A stretch of DNA of 64,000 nt, taken from the NCBI GenBank assembly GCA_946965045.2, contig OX337240.1:2418001-2482000 (forward strand), in the 5' to 3' direction. The stretch comes from Epithemia pelagica (Eukaryota > Bacillariophyta > Bacillariophyceae > Surirellales > Surirellaceae). Positions 56,326 through 64,000 of the stretch are shown here, in pieces (within the stretch, counting starts at the first letter, position 1; each line of letters starts with the position of its first letter). A program made the translations under genes and the position numbers. A model generated the notes under the pieces. The model did not search any database. It was not told the DNA's origin and worked only from the letters and a program-made list of their open reading frames with translations.

Positions 56326-57232
56326 CTAGTACGCCTCGTCCTCATGATCCAAGTAATCGGGACCAAAAAGCCCGTTTTGCTGCGTACCGATGAAGTCTTC
56401 TTGGGTCTCGAGAAATCCATCATCGGCATACGAATCAATGGATGTCCGGTATGCACGGGAAGGATTGCTAAAGAACAAAGGAGGAGACGACGGGATGTTT
56501 TCTCCCAATGCCAGCGACTCATTCAAAGTCTGGCGAGGGTCTGTCGCTCCACTTTCCTTCACCTGTTCCTCAGCAATCCGACGCTGGAAAGCATGCTTCT
56601 GGGAGGGGGTCAGTGCGAAAGCTCGAGACGCCACCTTCGGGGAAGAAGTTACTTTCTTCGGGGTCACATAAGACTCTGGAGTCTTGTTCTCGACGTCGTC
56701 CTCCTTCTTGATCTCCTTCTCGGGCTTGCTGTCGGGCTTGTTGTCGGGCTTGCTGTTGGGTTTGGTGTCTGTGGCAGCAGAGGGCGCGTCGTGAGAAAGG
56801 GAGACTCAAAACCAACAATGAACAATCAAACTTACCTTCTTTGCCGACAGCCTCGATCGCAAGGAGCTCTGCCGCGATATCCGACAGGTTAGCGCATTCG
56901 ACGTCCTTGTTGCTGACGAAGAACACTGGGATACCATCTTCATCCCCAATGGTGAGTTGCCACTGTTTTGCGCGCTCGTGCCACGACGAAGGACCCTCAA
57001 GGTTGAAGGTCACATGCTTCTTTGTCGAAGCGGGACACTTCGTCGTCGTCGTCTTCTTCTTCTTCGACGTTTTGTTGTCCACGGCCGTCTTTGTCTTCAT
57101 TTTCTTGTTTGCCTTGTTTCCCTTGTTTCCCTTGTCGGAGGGAAATGCGGTTGTGGAGGGAGCTGCGGCGGAGTCCTCCTGCTCCTTCTTCGCAGACTCA
57201 GCTCGTTTGGTAGCACTACGCGTCTGGCGCAT
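56326..57232 (-). CDS. Unknown nuclear-type protein of the DNA transposon, one intron
   Basis: Two exons, 57232-56836 and 56768-56326, joined over a 67-base intron (56835-56769, GTAAGTTTG...CCACAG); 397 + 443 = 840 bases give 279 residues. The start MRQTRSATKRAES is chosen, while an ATG at 57322 adds 30 Asn/Thr-rich residues. The first exon has a basic, nuclear-localisation-like part (KKMKTKT, SKKKKTTTTK), then a short globular piece (HVTFNLEGPSSWHERAKQWQ, then GIPVFFVSNKDVE). The second exon is disordered, with KPDNKPDSKPEKE repeats and a helix (FALTPSQKHAFQRRIAEEQ). No family recognised. Its start faces the gene at 57404. Confidence 0.7.
56769..56835 (-). other. 67-bp spliceosomal intron
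   Basis: GTAAGT donor at 56835 and CCACAG acceptor at 56769. Both flanking frames join in phase 1 (GAAG|AC), and the intron would introduce a frameshift if retained. Confidence 0.8.
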
Positions 57233-57403
57233 CGTTGGAAAGTGAGAACACAATAGGGATTCGTTCGTTTGATTGTTGTGTTTGTTTGTTTGATTGTTGC
57301 CCGCTCTCCGTTCTTGTGTCATCTAGGGAATCCCCCCGCGCTCATTCGTGAACAATATCGGCGCGCGCCACAAAATCAACTTGCAGCATGAAGCAACTTC
57401 CGA
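57233..57403. promoter_or_regulatory. Bidirectional promoter region of the divergent pair
   Basis: About 170 bases separate the two divergent starts. It contains GTTTGATTGTT repeats and a CG-rich patch (GGCGCGCGCC at about 57360). No TATA box is obvious. An ATG at 57388 opens a separate 42-codon frame overlapping the start of the plus gene and may act as a uORF or be an alternative first exon. Confidence 0.45.
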
Positions 57404-57976
57404 ATGACCCGCCGTGCAATGGAACAATCAAACAGAGACGACAGGAAGAGGCAAGGAAGAAGAAACAAGATGACCAACATGAGGACGAAGTTCGAGTTCA
57501 ACGAAGAGGATGGCCGTGAGGGTGGTGCTGGTCTCCCGTTCAAGTCGTGCTTTTATGCCAGCGATGTTTGCGCGCTCATCGGGCCCATGTCGAGAAACAA
57601 GGACACTGGCCACAACATCGTCGACCGTGGCCATCTGCTTGTGCAGCGGGAGCTTGCGACCGACTACCTACGGATTGCAGTCTTTGACCGGGATGCAACA
57701 AGCGAGCATGAGGAACCAGCGTTGGTTGTTCCAGTTGGGTTCATTGCTCTGTCGCACCTGGACCAGGTCTCTGGAAAGACGAGCAAGAACGGACCTCCCA
57801 TGGGACGCATCCGCCTCTACACACGCTGCTCCATCAACCCTAAAGCCTGCATGGAACCCCAGGTCGTTACAATCTACATGGGCAGCAAGGATATGGATCG
57901 CTTCAACATTTCGCTTGGTGCGATGATGCTCAAGCACCCGCTTCAAAATCTCTTCTTTAATCATCAACAAGCCTAG
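57404..57976 (+). CDS. Unknown 190-residue protein of the DNA transposon
   Basis: From ATG 57404: a basic, probably disordered first 30 residues (RDDRKRQGRRNKM), then a compact domain with alternating strands (LPFKSCFYASDVCALIGPM, DRGHLLVQRELATDYLRIAV, PALVVPVGFIALSHLDQ, GRIRLYTRCS, VVTIYMGSKDMDRF). The ending (GAMMLKHPLQNLFF) is hydrophobic. No membrane segment and no known motif. It is the last gene inside the right inverted repeat, about 600 bp away, so it probably belongs to the transposon. It might be a structural or DNA-binding helper, but this cannot be shown. Confidence 0.65.
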   Translation: MTRRAMEQSNRDDRKRQGRRNKMTNMRTKFEFNEEDGREGGAGLPFKSCFYASDVCALIGPMSRNKDTGHNIVDRGHLLVQRELATDYLRIAVFDRDATSEHEEPALVVPVGFIALSHLDQVSGKTSKNGPPMGRIRLYTRCSINPKACMEPQVVTIYMGSKDMDRFNISLGAMMLKHPLQNLFFNHQQA

Positions 57977-58570
57977 ATAGTGAACAATGTAGCAGCGTTT
58001 TATGATTATCATTTGAGTAGGATCTTCATTCTCTATGAATACGATCTAATTCTATAGTTGTGTTACGTTTACCGTACAATACATTGCGTTCAGGTACGGC
58101 TGTGTGAGTCACAACAAAGAAAAGAACATCAATCTTTGTTGTGAACGACGCAACTTCTAGTCTAAGTTCCATATATCTAACGAGAAGAATATCAATTTTT
58201 GACGTGAACAACGCTACAAGTGTTCATAGTCTTTGTTCTATCTTCTATCATTCGATTCTACAATAGAGGTGCATTGGTTGCACCAAGTTTTGCCGTGAGT
58301 CGCCGTAGTAAATCGCGCGGCGACCACCTTCAACTAGATAAAACGACACCTACAAAACGAATGCAGCGCCGACATCGTTCTCCATGCTCAACCCATGAAT
58401 GGAGAAGAGGTTCAGAGCATGGGATCATGGAGCCGTCTCCTATTTGGCAAGAGATCGGTCAAAAGGACCGTTCACCATGGTCAATTTTTGGTAGAACGGT
58501 AGAGGCATAAATAGAAGGGCTATATTAAGGGGATGGCTCGCGCGGATTACGTAGATTTCCTACTGGAGCG
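57977..58570. other. Right subterminal region of the DNA transposon
   Basis: Non-coding. Two related stretches (AACATCAATCTTTGTTGTGAAC and AATATCAATTTTTGACGTGAAC, at about 58127 and 58189) form a direct repeat of about 60 bp period and could be transposase-binding sites. Confidence 0.4.
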
Positions 58571-58604
58571 CTACGTCAGGAACATTCTGTCTGAACTCAG
58601 CTTG
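58571..58604 (-). repeat. Right terminal inverted repeat of the DNA transposon
   Basis: Reverse complement matches 48881-48914 at 31 of 34 positions. Followed by TA. Confidence 0.88.
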
Positions 58605-58608
58605 TAGA

Positions 58609-58640
58609 ATTTTTTCTTTAGGGGCTGTTGATGGGGCCTA
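58609..58640 (+). repeat. 32-bp direct repeat at the right border of the DNA transposon
   Basis: Matches 48849-48880 with a single C/T difference. See the left copy. Confidence 0.85.
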
Positions 58641-59030
58641 GAAATATAAAGTAGAGCATATCTAACATTATACAATAGCCTAAAGGTCGGTTCTACACTG
58701 TAAAGCACCTGTACGAGTACTGATTCCATATTTTCCGTCATCTTTTTGTTTTTCGATATATAAAGGAGAGTTGTTGTGTTTGGCGGACAAAGAAACACAG
58801 AGTTCCAATTGAAAGCCATCCTTTGGTCGAGGCACATCCTGCAACGATTGTCACTATTCTTCTTCTTCTTGTTGGCAATCGATTCCTTGCGATTGGCTCT
58901 GGTGGTATTCATAAAGTTGGTCTTTAAGATTGCACCAAGCTGAAGTCCTCTTGATCCCGTTATTCTGAGTGCGAAAACATTAATAAGCACCCCCATAGTC
59001 CACTTTATACAACGGAAAAGTAAGAACATC
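58641..59030. other. Spacer with a dispersed repeat
   Basis: Bases 58669-58704 (TATACAATAGCCTAAAGGTC and following) recur at 62461-62496 with two differences. It is otherwise AT-rich upstream sequence of the protease gene. Confidence 0.5.
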
Positions 59031-61336
59031 ATGACCGCTCGTCGTACTCCAAGGACAACCTCCAATCATGGCCGGCGGATCCAGCGACTGCAGATTATTT
59101 TGGTACCCGTTTGGATAGTTCTGATTGCAGCAACAGGGACACCAACAGCAGTAAGTCTCAAGACAAGCAAATCAACAACAGGCCTTGTTCCCCACAATCG
59201 TCCTCGTTTGTTGATGGATTCACGGTCGATCGTGTTGGATTCTGTAGCCTCTCTTTTACCATCCTTCTATCAGTCAAAAAGCAAGGTCGAGAAACAACAG
59301 GTCCACAGTCAAGCTTTGGAAAAGGACATGACTCTCCATCATGACGGCTCTTCCGCTACAAGCGACAATGAACCACGCATCCTCAACGAACCAACAGCTG
59401 CTGGTGACACCAATCCAGAGATTGGGCAATTTACTCTGGATCATGAGTCCAGTAGTCATCCATCTCTCATACTTCGCCGTCTTGGAGAGGGAGCAATTCA
59501 GATGGTCAGTTGCAGTATCGTCCACAACAAGACCCTCCACGGACCCAATCCAATCTCTTTCGGGGTAGTTCGTCGTCGTCCTCCTCGAAGAATGTCTTTG
59601 TAAAACAACAACGATGGCATCATCGACGACGACGCTACTATAACAACCGTCGTCGTCGTAGGTCGGTTCGAAATTGGCTCGCTTATTGGTTTGGAAAACC
59701 CAATGGCCGCATCTTTGGTCCCTTACGCACACCCGCACCGACACCAGCGCCAGTGGACGATTCTACGACCACAGCGGCACCAACTCCAGCCGCGGTGCAA
59801 GCAACGCCCGAACCGACACCCGAACCCACAACCGCACCGACACTGGAACCAACACTGGAACCAACACTGGAACCAACACTGGAACCCACTCCGGCCTCGG
59901 TGGACCCGCAGCAGCAAGCCTTTAATATTGTGACACGCAATGTACGAGCCGGTGAGCCAGATGTCGTCACAGAGTTTGATAGCCTTGTCGAAGCGGCGGC
60001 CCGACGATGGGAACAAGTCATTGTGGGAGATTTGGCAGACTATGATCCGGCGGACTTTCCGGGCATTGTTGATTTGTTTGATGGTACCTTTGGTATTGGT
60101 CCCACCAATGAAGATGTCGACGACATTTTGATTGGATACGAATTTACTCCCATCGATGGAGTAAACGGAATCTTGGGATTTGGACGACCGACCTTTGCTG
60201 CGCCACGAAACGGTTCACCGGCTCCCTTGCCCTATGCTGGAGCCATTACTTTGGACGCTGCCGATTTTCAAAATAGCACAGATCTCGACCAATTGCTGAC
60301 GATCATCATTCACGAAATGGGACATGTGCTTGGCATTGGCTTCCTATGGCCCGTTCTATGTGGACAAAATTGTCCCGAAGAAAACCAGGATTACGAGTGC
60401 CCCGCGGCACAAGCAGAATTTCAACAAATCTTTGGTATTGACCAAAGACTCCAAATGAGTCGGGATGAAACCAGAAGAAGCGGCGTTGCCTGTCGAAATT
60501 GGAAAGAAGAACAATTCGCAGATTTGTGGTGGGAAGATGTCATGGCGCGAGGACAATACAGTCCAGGGAAAGAACTTATTCTCAGTAGGATTACCGTGGG
60601 CGCCATGGAAGACCTTGGCTACACAGTCGATTATGCGGGAGCCGATGACATACCGCCCGCTCCATCCTCATCTGACGTCGCTCCGTCATCTTATTTGTCG
60701 TCCAACACAAGGGACTACTTTCTTCAATCGGACCCGATTGATACCATCCAGGAACCTGCAAAGAATGTACTAGTACACGCAAAGGAAACAGACCAAGGAC
60801 TCGACGATGGAACCATTCAAGAAGACGACTCTCCTGGTTCAAAGACGAAAGTCTCTCCGAATATTCCAGGAGAGCAAACTGGCAATAAAGAGCTACCAGT
60901 GGATAACACAAAGAAATCCAAGAACAAAGACACGTCCGAAAGAAAGCACAACACTATAGCTACAGAAGAACATCAGAGGACGCCAGAACAACAGGAAAAG
61001 GACGCACCACATGAACAGCCCACAGAGGAACCACCAAAGGACAGGCGAGCAGAATCGCCCGGCAACGACCACCAAGACGACTCGGAAGGATCGTGGTGGC
61101 AAAACTGCCAAAGAGGGTTCGTGGCAATCGTCGTTCTAGCCTTTGCCTCCATGGGTTGGGTTGCCGTTACGGGACACTTCTCTCAACCTCGTACAAGAAG
61201 AGGTTCTACTCCGGCCCTCGCTGCCGTGGAGCAGAGTGGTCCACCACCCTACCGCCGACAACCACGTGTCTCTCAGCGTCACCACGATGCAATGACTCTA
61301 GACTCTGGAGATTCTCTCCACGTCGTATCGTACTAG
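59031..61336 (+). CDS. Membrane-anchored leishmanolysin-like metalloprotease, two reading frames (intron or frameshift)
   Basis: ATG 59031 opens a frame with a signal-anchor (LQIILVPVWIVLIAATG); it ends at 59603. The main frame opens at 59458 and runs to 61336, so an intron or frameshift within 59458-59603 joins them. The main part has an Arg-rich stretch, a Thr/Pro/Glu repeat (LEPT units, 59838-59893), then a zincin domain with IIIHEMGHVLGIGFLW (His residues at 60311 and 60323-60325). The related family places a third zinc-binding His in an HW-x-E motif near LSRITVGAMEDLGY; here the motif reads RNWKEE (60494-60511), with Asn instead of His. A membrane helix (GFVAIVVLAFASMGWVAV) and a cytosolic tail end the protein. 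It is probably secretory or cell-surface; peptidase activity is doubtful. Confidence 0.65.
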
Positions 61337-61520
61337 CCATTGTGGCATGTCGGCTAAATAAAGGCCTCCTTGGCTGCCGAATCAGGAACTGCTGTCACTG
61401 TCACGTCTTTCTTCAATTTCGTAGCAAAAGGCCTTGGACCAGTTCTTCTAGTGTTAAACCAGGCATCACCAGCTTGTACATTTGGTTAGGATGCTTGGTA
61501 GGATTGGCCAAATGTTGCGT

Positions 61521-61690
61521 TTGCTGCGGAAATTGCTTCAATAATCCCTGTGTTTGCTGCTGCAATTGCTTCAATATAATCCCGGCGTTTGCTGCAGCAT
61601 TTGCTGCTGCAATCATTGAAATGGGCCAATTGAACTTGGTGCTTCCGGCTGCTGCAATTGCTGCAATCCCTGCGTGTGCTTGTCATTGTT
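61521..61690 (+). repeat. Degenerate tandem repeat of about 34 bp
   Basis: Two full units (61521-61553, 61554-61588) of TTTGCTGC...AATTGCTTCAATA...ATCCC, followed by partial units. Non-coding, downstream of the protease gene. Confidence 0.6.
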
Positions 61691-61837
61691 CAATCCCCCA
61701 GCACCTACCAACCATCCAACCCCAAAACTGACACCGTGAGTTCGGCTGGGGGGTGGCGGCAAGTATGGGAGTGACCAACGCCACAAGCAAGCGTTGGCGC
61801 TTCTTGGATGCTGCAGTGTCGGGTTGTAGTTCCATCC

Positions 61838-61912
61838 ATTTCATTCAAAGGACTTGCACGTCATTCCATGTCGTGCCGACATTCCATGTCGTGCAAGTCC
61901 TTTGAATGAAAT
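61838..61912. repeat. Perfect 23-bp stem-loop with an internal direct repeat
   Basis: 61838-61860 and 61890-61912 are exact inverse complements (ATTTCATTCAAAGGACTTGC... ). The 29-base loop and the start of the right arm contain CATTCCATGTCGTGC twice (61862-61876, 61880-61894). Its transcript could fold into a stable hairpin. Confidence 0.8.
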
Positions 61913-62818
61913 TAATGTGACAACCGTTTACAGTGGTCGACCACTTGGTGGGTTCCCTTGGTTTCTTGGCTCACGACCTCTTGTTCCGCAACGACGACAA
62001 CGCCTTGGTCCGACCCACACTTTTGCTTTTGGCCAATCGTCCACTCCAAGCCACCCACCCACATTCGGCCGCATTCGCTCTCTTCCCGCAACTGGAGTTT
62101 GCCCAACCAACCAGCCAACCTCGTCGCCAGAGCCAACAACAAAACGAGGTCTCCCAATGTTGCGATCCGGAGGCCAACATCCTCTTCTCTCGCTCGGTCA
62201 CTCCATGGCCTCCCACCCAAAAAGTGCGCTGTGCCACAAAACTCGCTCCGGGGATCCGCACTACTACCCAGCTGGTCAACATGGCTTCCCCACACTTTGC
62301 ATTCGCCTCACCCTGTCCAGTGTCCAGTCATCGATGGGGAGTAACCAATTCCTTGTAAAAGCTAAAAGAGAGTGATCAATTTTGCGGGTTGATGGTTGGT
62401 AGGTGATGGGGATTGAAGAATGACAATGCCCAAAAATACATAGGAGGGCATATATAATAGTATACAATAGCTCAAAGGTCGGTTCTACACTGTAAACTGT
62501 AAAGTACTCGTACTCGTAACTCTCGTACCCGTACTTGTACGACAACCCTGACCAATAACAACCCGTGATTCGATCTAAGGATATTAGGACCAACTGTTAT
62601 GCGACTGAAAGTGGCATTGGTCGCCTTGGAAATGCCTTCGCAATTCTCTTGGGCCCAATCATGATCTTGCCCGTCTCACAAAACTCTATAAACACACACA
62701 CACAAAAGCAAGAGTCACACGAGTCCTTCTTGCCCGTTCTCTCTCTATTATGCGAGCGGACGAACATTCCCTGCGCCGCTAGATGTGCCACAATTTCCCA
62801 GAACAACGTTTGACGCAC
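61913..62818. other. Intergenic region
   Basis: Several overlapping frames on both strands (61854-62375) lack domains. The dispersed repeat copy is at 62461-62496, and a CA microsatellite at about 62692-62703. Promoter of the gene at 62819 expected at the right end. Confidence 0.4.
62461..62496 (+). repeat. Dispersed 36-bp repeat, second copy
   Basis: TATACAATAGCTCAAAGGTC and following bases match 58669-58704 at 34 of 36 positions. Similarity becomes weak outside this core. Confidence 0.65.
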
Positions 62819-64000
62819 ATGACAGCGCAACCACAGGACCGAGCGGACACACCCAAGTGGAAGAAGAAGAACAAGGGAGGAGGGAAACAAACTACTACTA
62901 ATAAAAGGTGTCATGGTCCCTTGTGTTGTCTGTCATTCCAACGAAGACCAAAACCCGCAAAGGGTGGTGATGGTGACATTGTTCCCAAAGATGCATCGCG
63001 CCGAGGAGTGTTGCGACGGTTCAGCATGCCGGAACGGACGCACTGGGATGGAGAAGAGACCACCACGCTGGTGATGCCAAAGGATAGTCGGACGGGGTGT
63101 CTGATTGCCCCCTCCAAGGATTCCGTCCGCCGCATGCGAGGGATTGGCGCATTGGGCATGGAAGATCCCGTCTTTGGTAGTGGTCAGCCACGTCGACTGT
63201 CGCATCCGTCGCAGGTCTATGAAGACATGAGTCTGGGCGATATTCCCCGAGATATGCAAGATTTGATTAGTGTGGCGTCCGATCCAACCGCGCTCATGGA
63301 CAGTGGCTTGGATTCCCAACTCTTTCATTCCAGTCTGGGCGGGTGTGACCTGCAACACAGTCTCTCCGACTTTTCCTGGGCCACCTTGGTGGCGCCCGTA
63401 GAAACGTTGCTGCATTCCTCTCAGGGTACCAACAGTTTCGCCAGTTCTTCCAGGTTGAAAAACGCCAAACCCAACCAACCATATTGTAGCAGCAAAGTGG
63501 ATCCTTGGGGCACCATGAATTGGAAAAGGATACAACCCAGAAACATCTCGTTGTCCGATGCCGCATCGGCGACATCGGAAACGCAACACTCGACCACACG
63601 GGCCGAGAAAAGAAGCGGCGTCGTGTCCCTCACGTTGGGTGATTTGACCGCAACAACACCACGGCTCATTCGCCGAGCCAGGCATGGTGGTGGGGAGCGA
63701 CCACCACCATGCTCGGCCCCGAAGCAACCGAGTGAGGCGAGACAAAGGAGTCAACCCATCAATGCCCATACGCTGTATTGGAAACAAAGATCGCACACCA
63801 GTTCCGTATCTTCTTCGTCATCGTCGTCGTCCACGACCTTGAGAAATACGATTGCTCCCTTGTACCAACTCTCCAACAACAACACGAGACAACGAAGGGG
63901 ATCCACGGGCGATATTTCCCTTCATCTCTCCTCCTCCTCAGCCTCATCCTCCTGTTGCCACTTGAAGCAACGGTTGGATCTGCCGACTCCTCGACAGACT
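62819..64000 (+). CDS. Unknown Ser-rich protein with RRxS sites, 3' end outside the window
   Basis: From ATG 62819 (MTAQPQDRADTPKWKKKNKG) the frame stays open to the right edge, at least 394 codons. A Lys-rich N-terminus is followed by CHGPLCCLSFQRRPK, then three basophilic-kinase-type sites: RRFSMPE, RRLSHPS and RRGSTGD. Between them are a Gly/Met/Asp-rich part (LGDIPRDMQDLISVAS) and Ser runs (SSVSSSSSSSST). No domain or membrane helix. The pattern is that of a disordered regulatory or scaffold protein, possibly a phosphorylation target; the function is not known. Antisense frames here are shadows. Confidence 0.6.
   Translation, partial: MTAQPQDRADTPKWKKKNKGGGKQTTTNKRCHGPLCCLSFQRRPKPAKGGDGDIVPKDASRRGVLRRFSMPERTHWDGEETTTLVMPKDSRTGCLIAPSKDSVRRMRGIGALGMEDPVFGSGQPRRLSHPSQVYEDMSLGDIPRDMQDLISVASDPTALMDSGLDSQLFHSSLGGCDLQHSLSDFSWATLVAPVETLLHSSQGTNSFASSSRLKNAKPNQPYCSSKVDPWGTMNWKRIQPRNISLSDAASATSETQHSTTRAEKRSGVVSLTLGDLTATTPRLIRRARHGGGERPPPCSAPKQPSEARQRSQPINAHTLYWKQRSHTSSVSSSSSSSSTTLRNTIAPLYQLSNNNTRQRRGSTGDISLHLSSSSASSSCCHLKQRLDLPTPRQT

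Larger units (their letters stand above)
48881..58604. mobile_element. 9.7-kb DNA transposon carrying a DDE transposase, a SET-dioxygenase fusion and two unknown genes
   Basis: The left end 48881-48914 and right end 58571-58604 are 34-bp inverted repeats starting CAAGCTGAGTTCAG, matching at 31 of 34 positions. Each end abuts a TA (48879-48880, 58605-58606), the target used by the IS630/Tc1/mariner superfamily, which fits the transposase type. Four genes lie inside: transposase (+), SET/2OG-dioxygenase-like fusion (+), and a divergent pair at 56326-57232 (-) and 57404-57976 (+). All frames are open, so the copy may be autonomous. Typical mariners are 1-3 kb, so the cargo is exceptional. Confidence 0.85.

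Noticed and set aside
1-64000. CRISPR arrays, rRNA genes, bacterial operons
   Set aside because: No regularly spaced repeats, no rRNA-like segments, no Shine-Dalgarno-linked gene strings; the sequence is eukaryotic.

Overview
This window looks like nuclear DNA of a diatom, most likely a pennate species. The basis is several Ty1/copia retrotransposons with long, unusual gag-pol layouts of the kind known in diatoms, compact host genes with very short GT-AG introns (a clear 67-nt example at 56769-56835), and Ser/Thr/Asn/Gln-rich proteins with trinucleotide runs. Nothing bacterial (Shine-Dalgarno sites, operons, CRISPR) was seen. About 60% of the window is mobile DNA.

Layout. 1-5906 (minus): decayed copia element 1, cut by the left edge, with frameshifts and a nonsense codon. 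6546-13632 (plus): intact copia element 2 with 269-bp LTRs. 14007-14570 (minus): small interrupted gene. 14903-15925: non-autonomous element with short inverted ends. 15980-22079 (plus): copia element 3 with 223-bp LTRs and an extra ORF before gag, inserted about 50 bp upstream of a Crinkler/RHS-like P-loop NTPase-nuclease gene (22128-23669). 24202-25461 (minus): possible HNH-type protein. 25974-26811: inverted-repeat element containing one of two copies of a foldback repeat. 27160-30904: small host genes (four-TM protein, EF-hand membrane protein, spliced unknown gene).

32907-44939: a sodium/phosphate cotransporter gene (minus) split by copia element 4 (35503-44656, plus). The element has identical 502-bp LTRs, a CTGGG target duplication and a single 2629-codon ORF. 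Removing it and one target copy rejoins the host gene in frame (957 codons), so the insertion is recent.

46040-48436: RlmL-like rRNA methyltransferase. 48881-58604: a 9.7-kb DNA transposon with 34-bp inverted repeats and TA target sites. It carries an IS630/Tc1-mariner-type DDE transposase, a protein joining a SET domain to a 2-oxoglutarate/Fe(II)-dioxygenase-like domain, and a divergent pair of unknown genes. This is the most unusual system in the window, because it packages apparent chromatin- or nucleic-acid-modifying enzymes with a transposase. 59031-61336: membrane-anchored metalloprotease-like protein. 62819 to the right edge: an unknown serine-rich protein with RRxS sites.

Two themes recur. 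Three copia elements look young: LTR pairs differ at 3/269, 1/223 and 0/502 positions by eye. Elements 2 and 4 also share traits that suggest one lineage: non-TG LTR starts, a GGTTAT primer-binding site, a C2H2-type zinc motif, and several copies of the 12-mer CGGTTGATTGTT.
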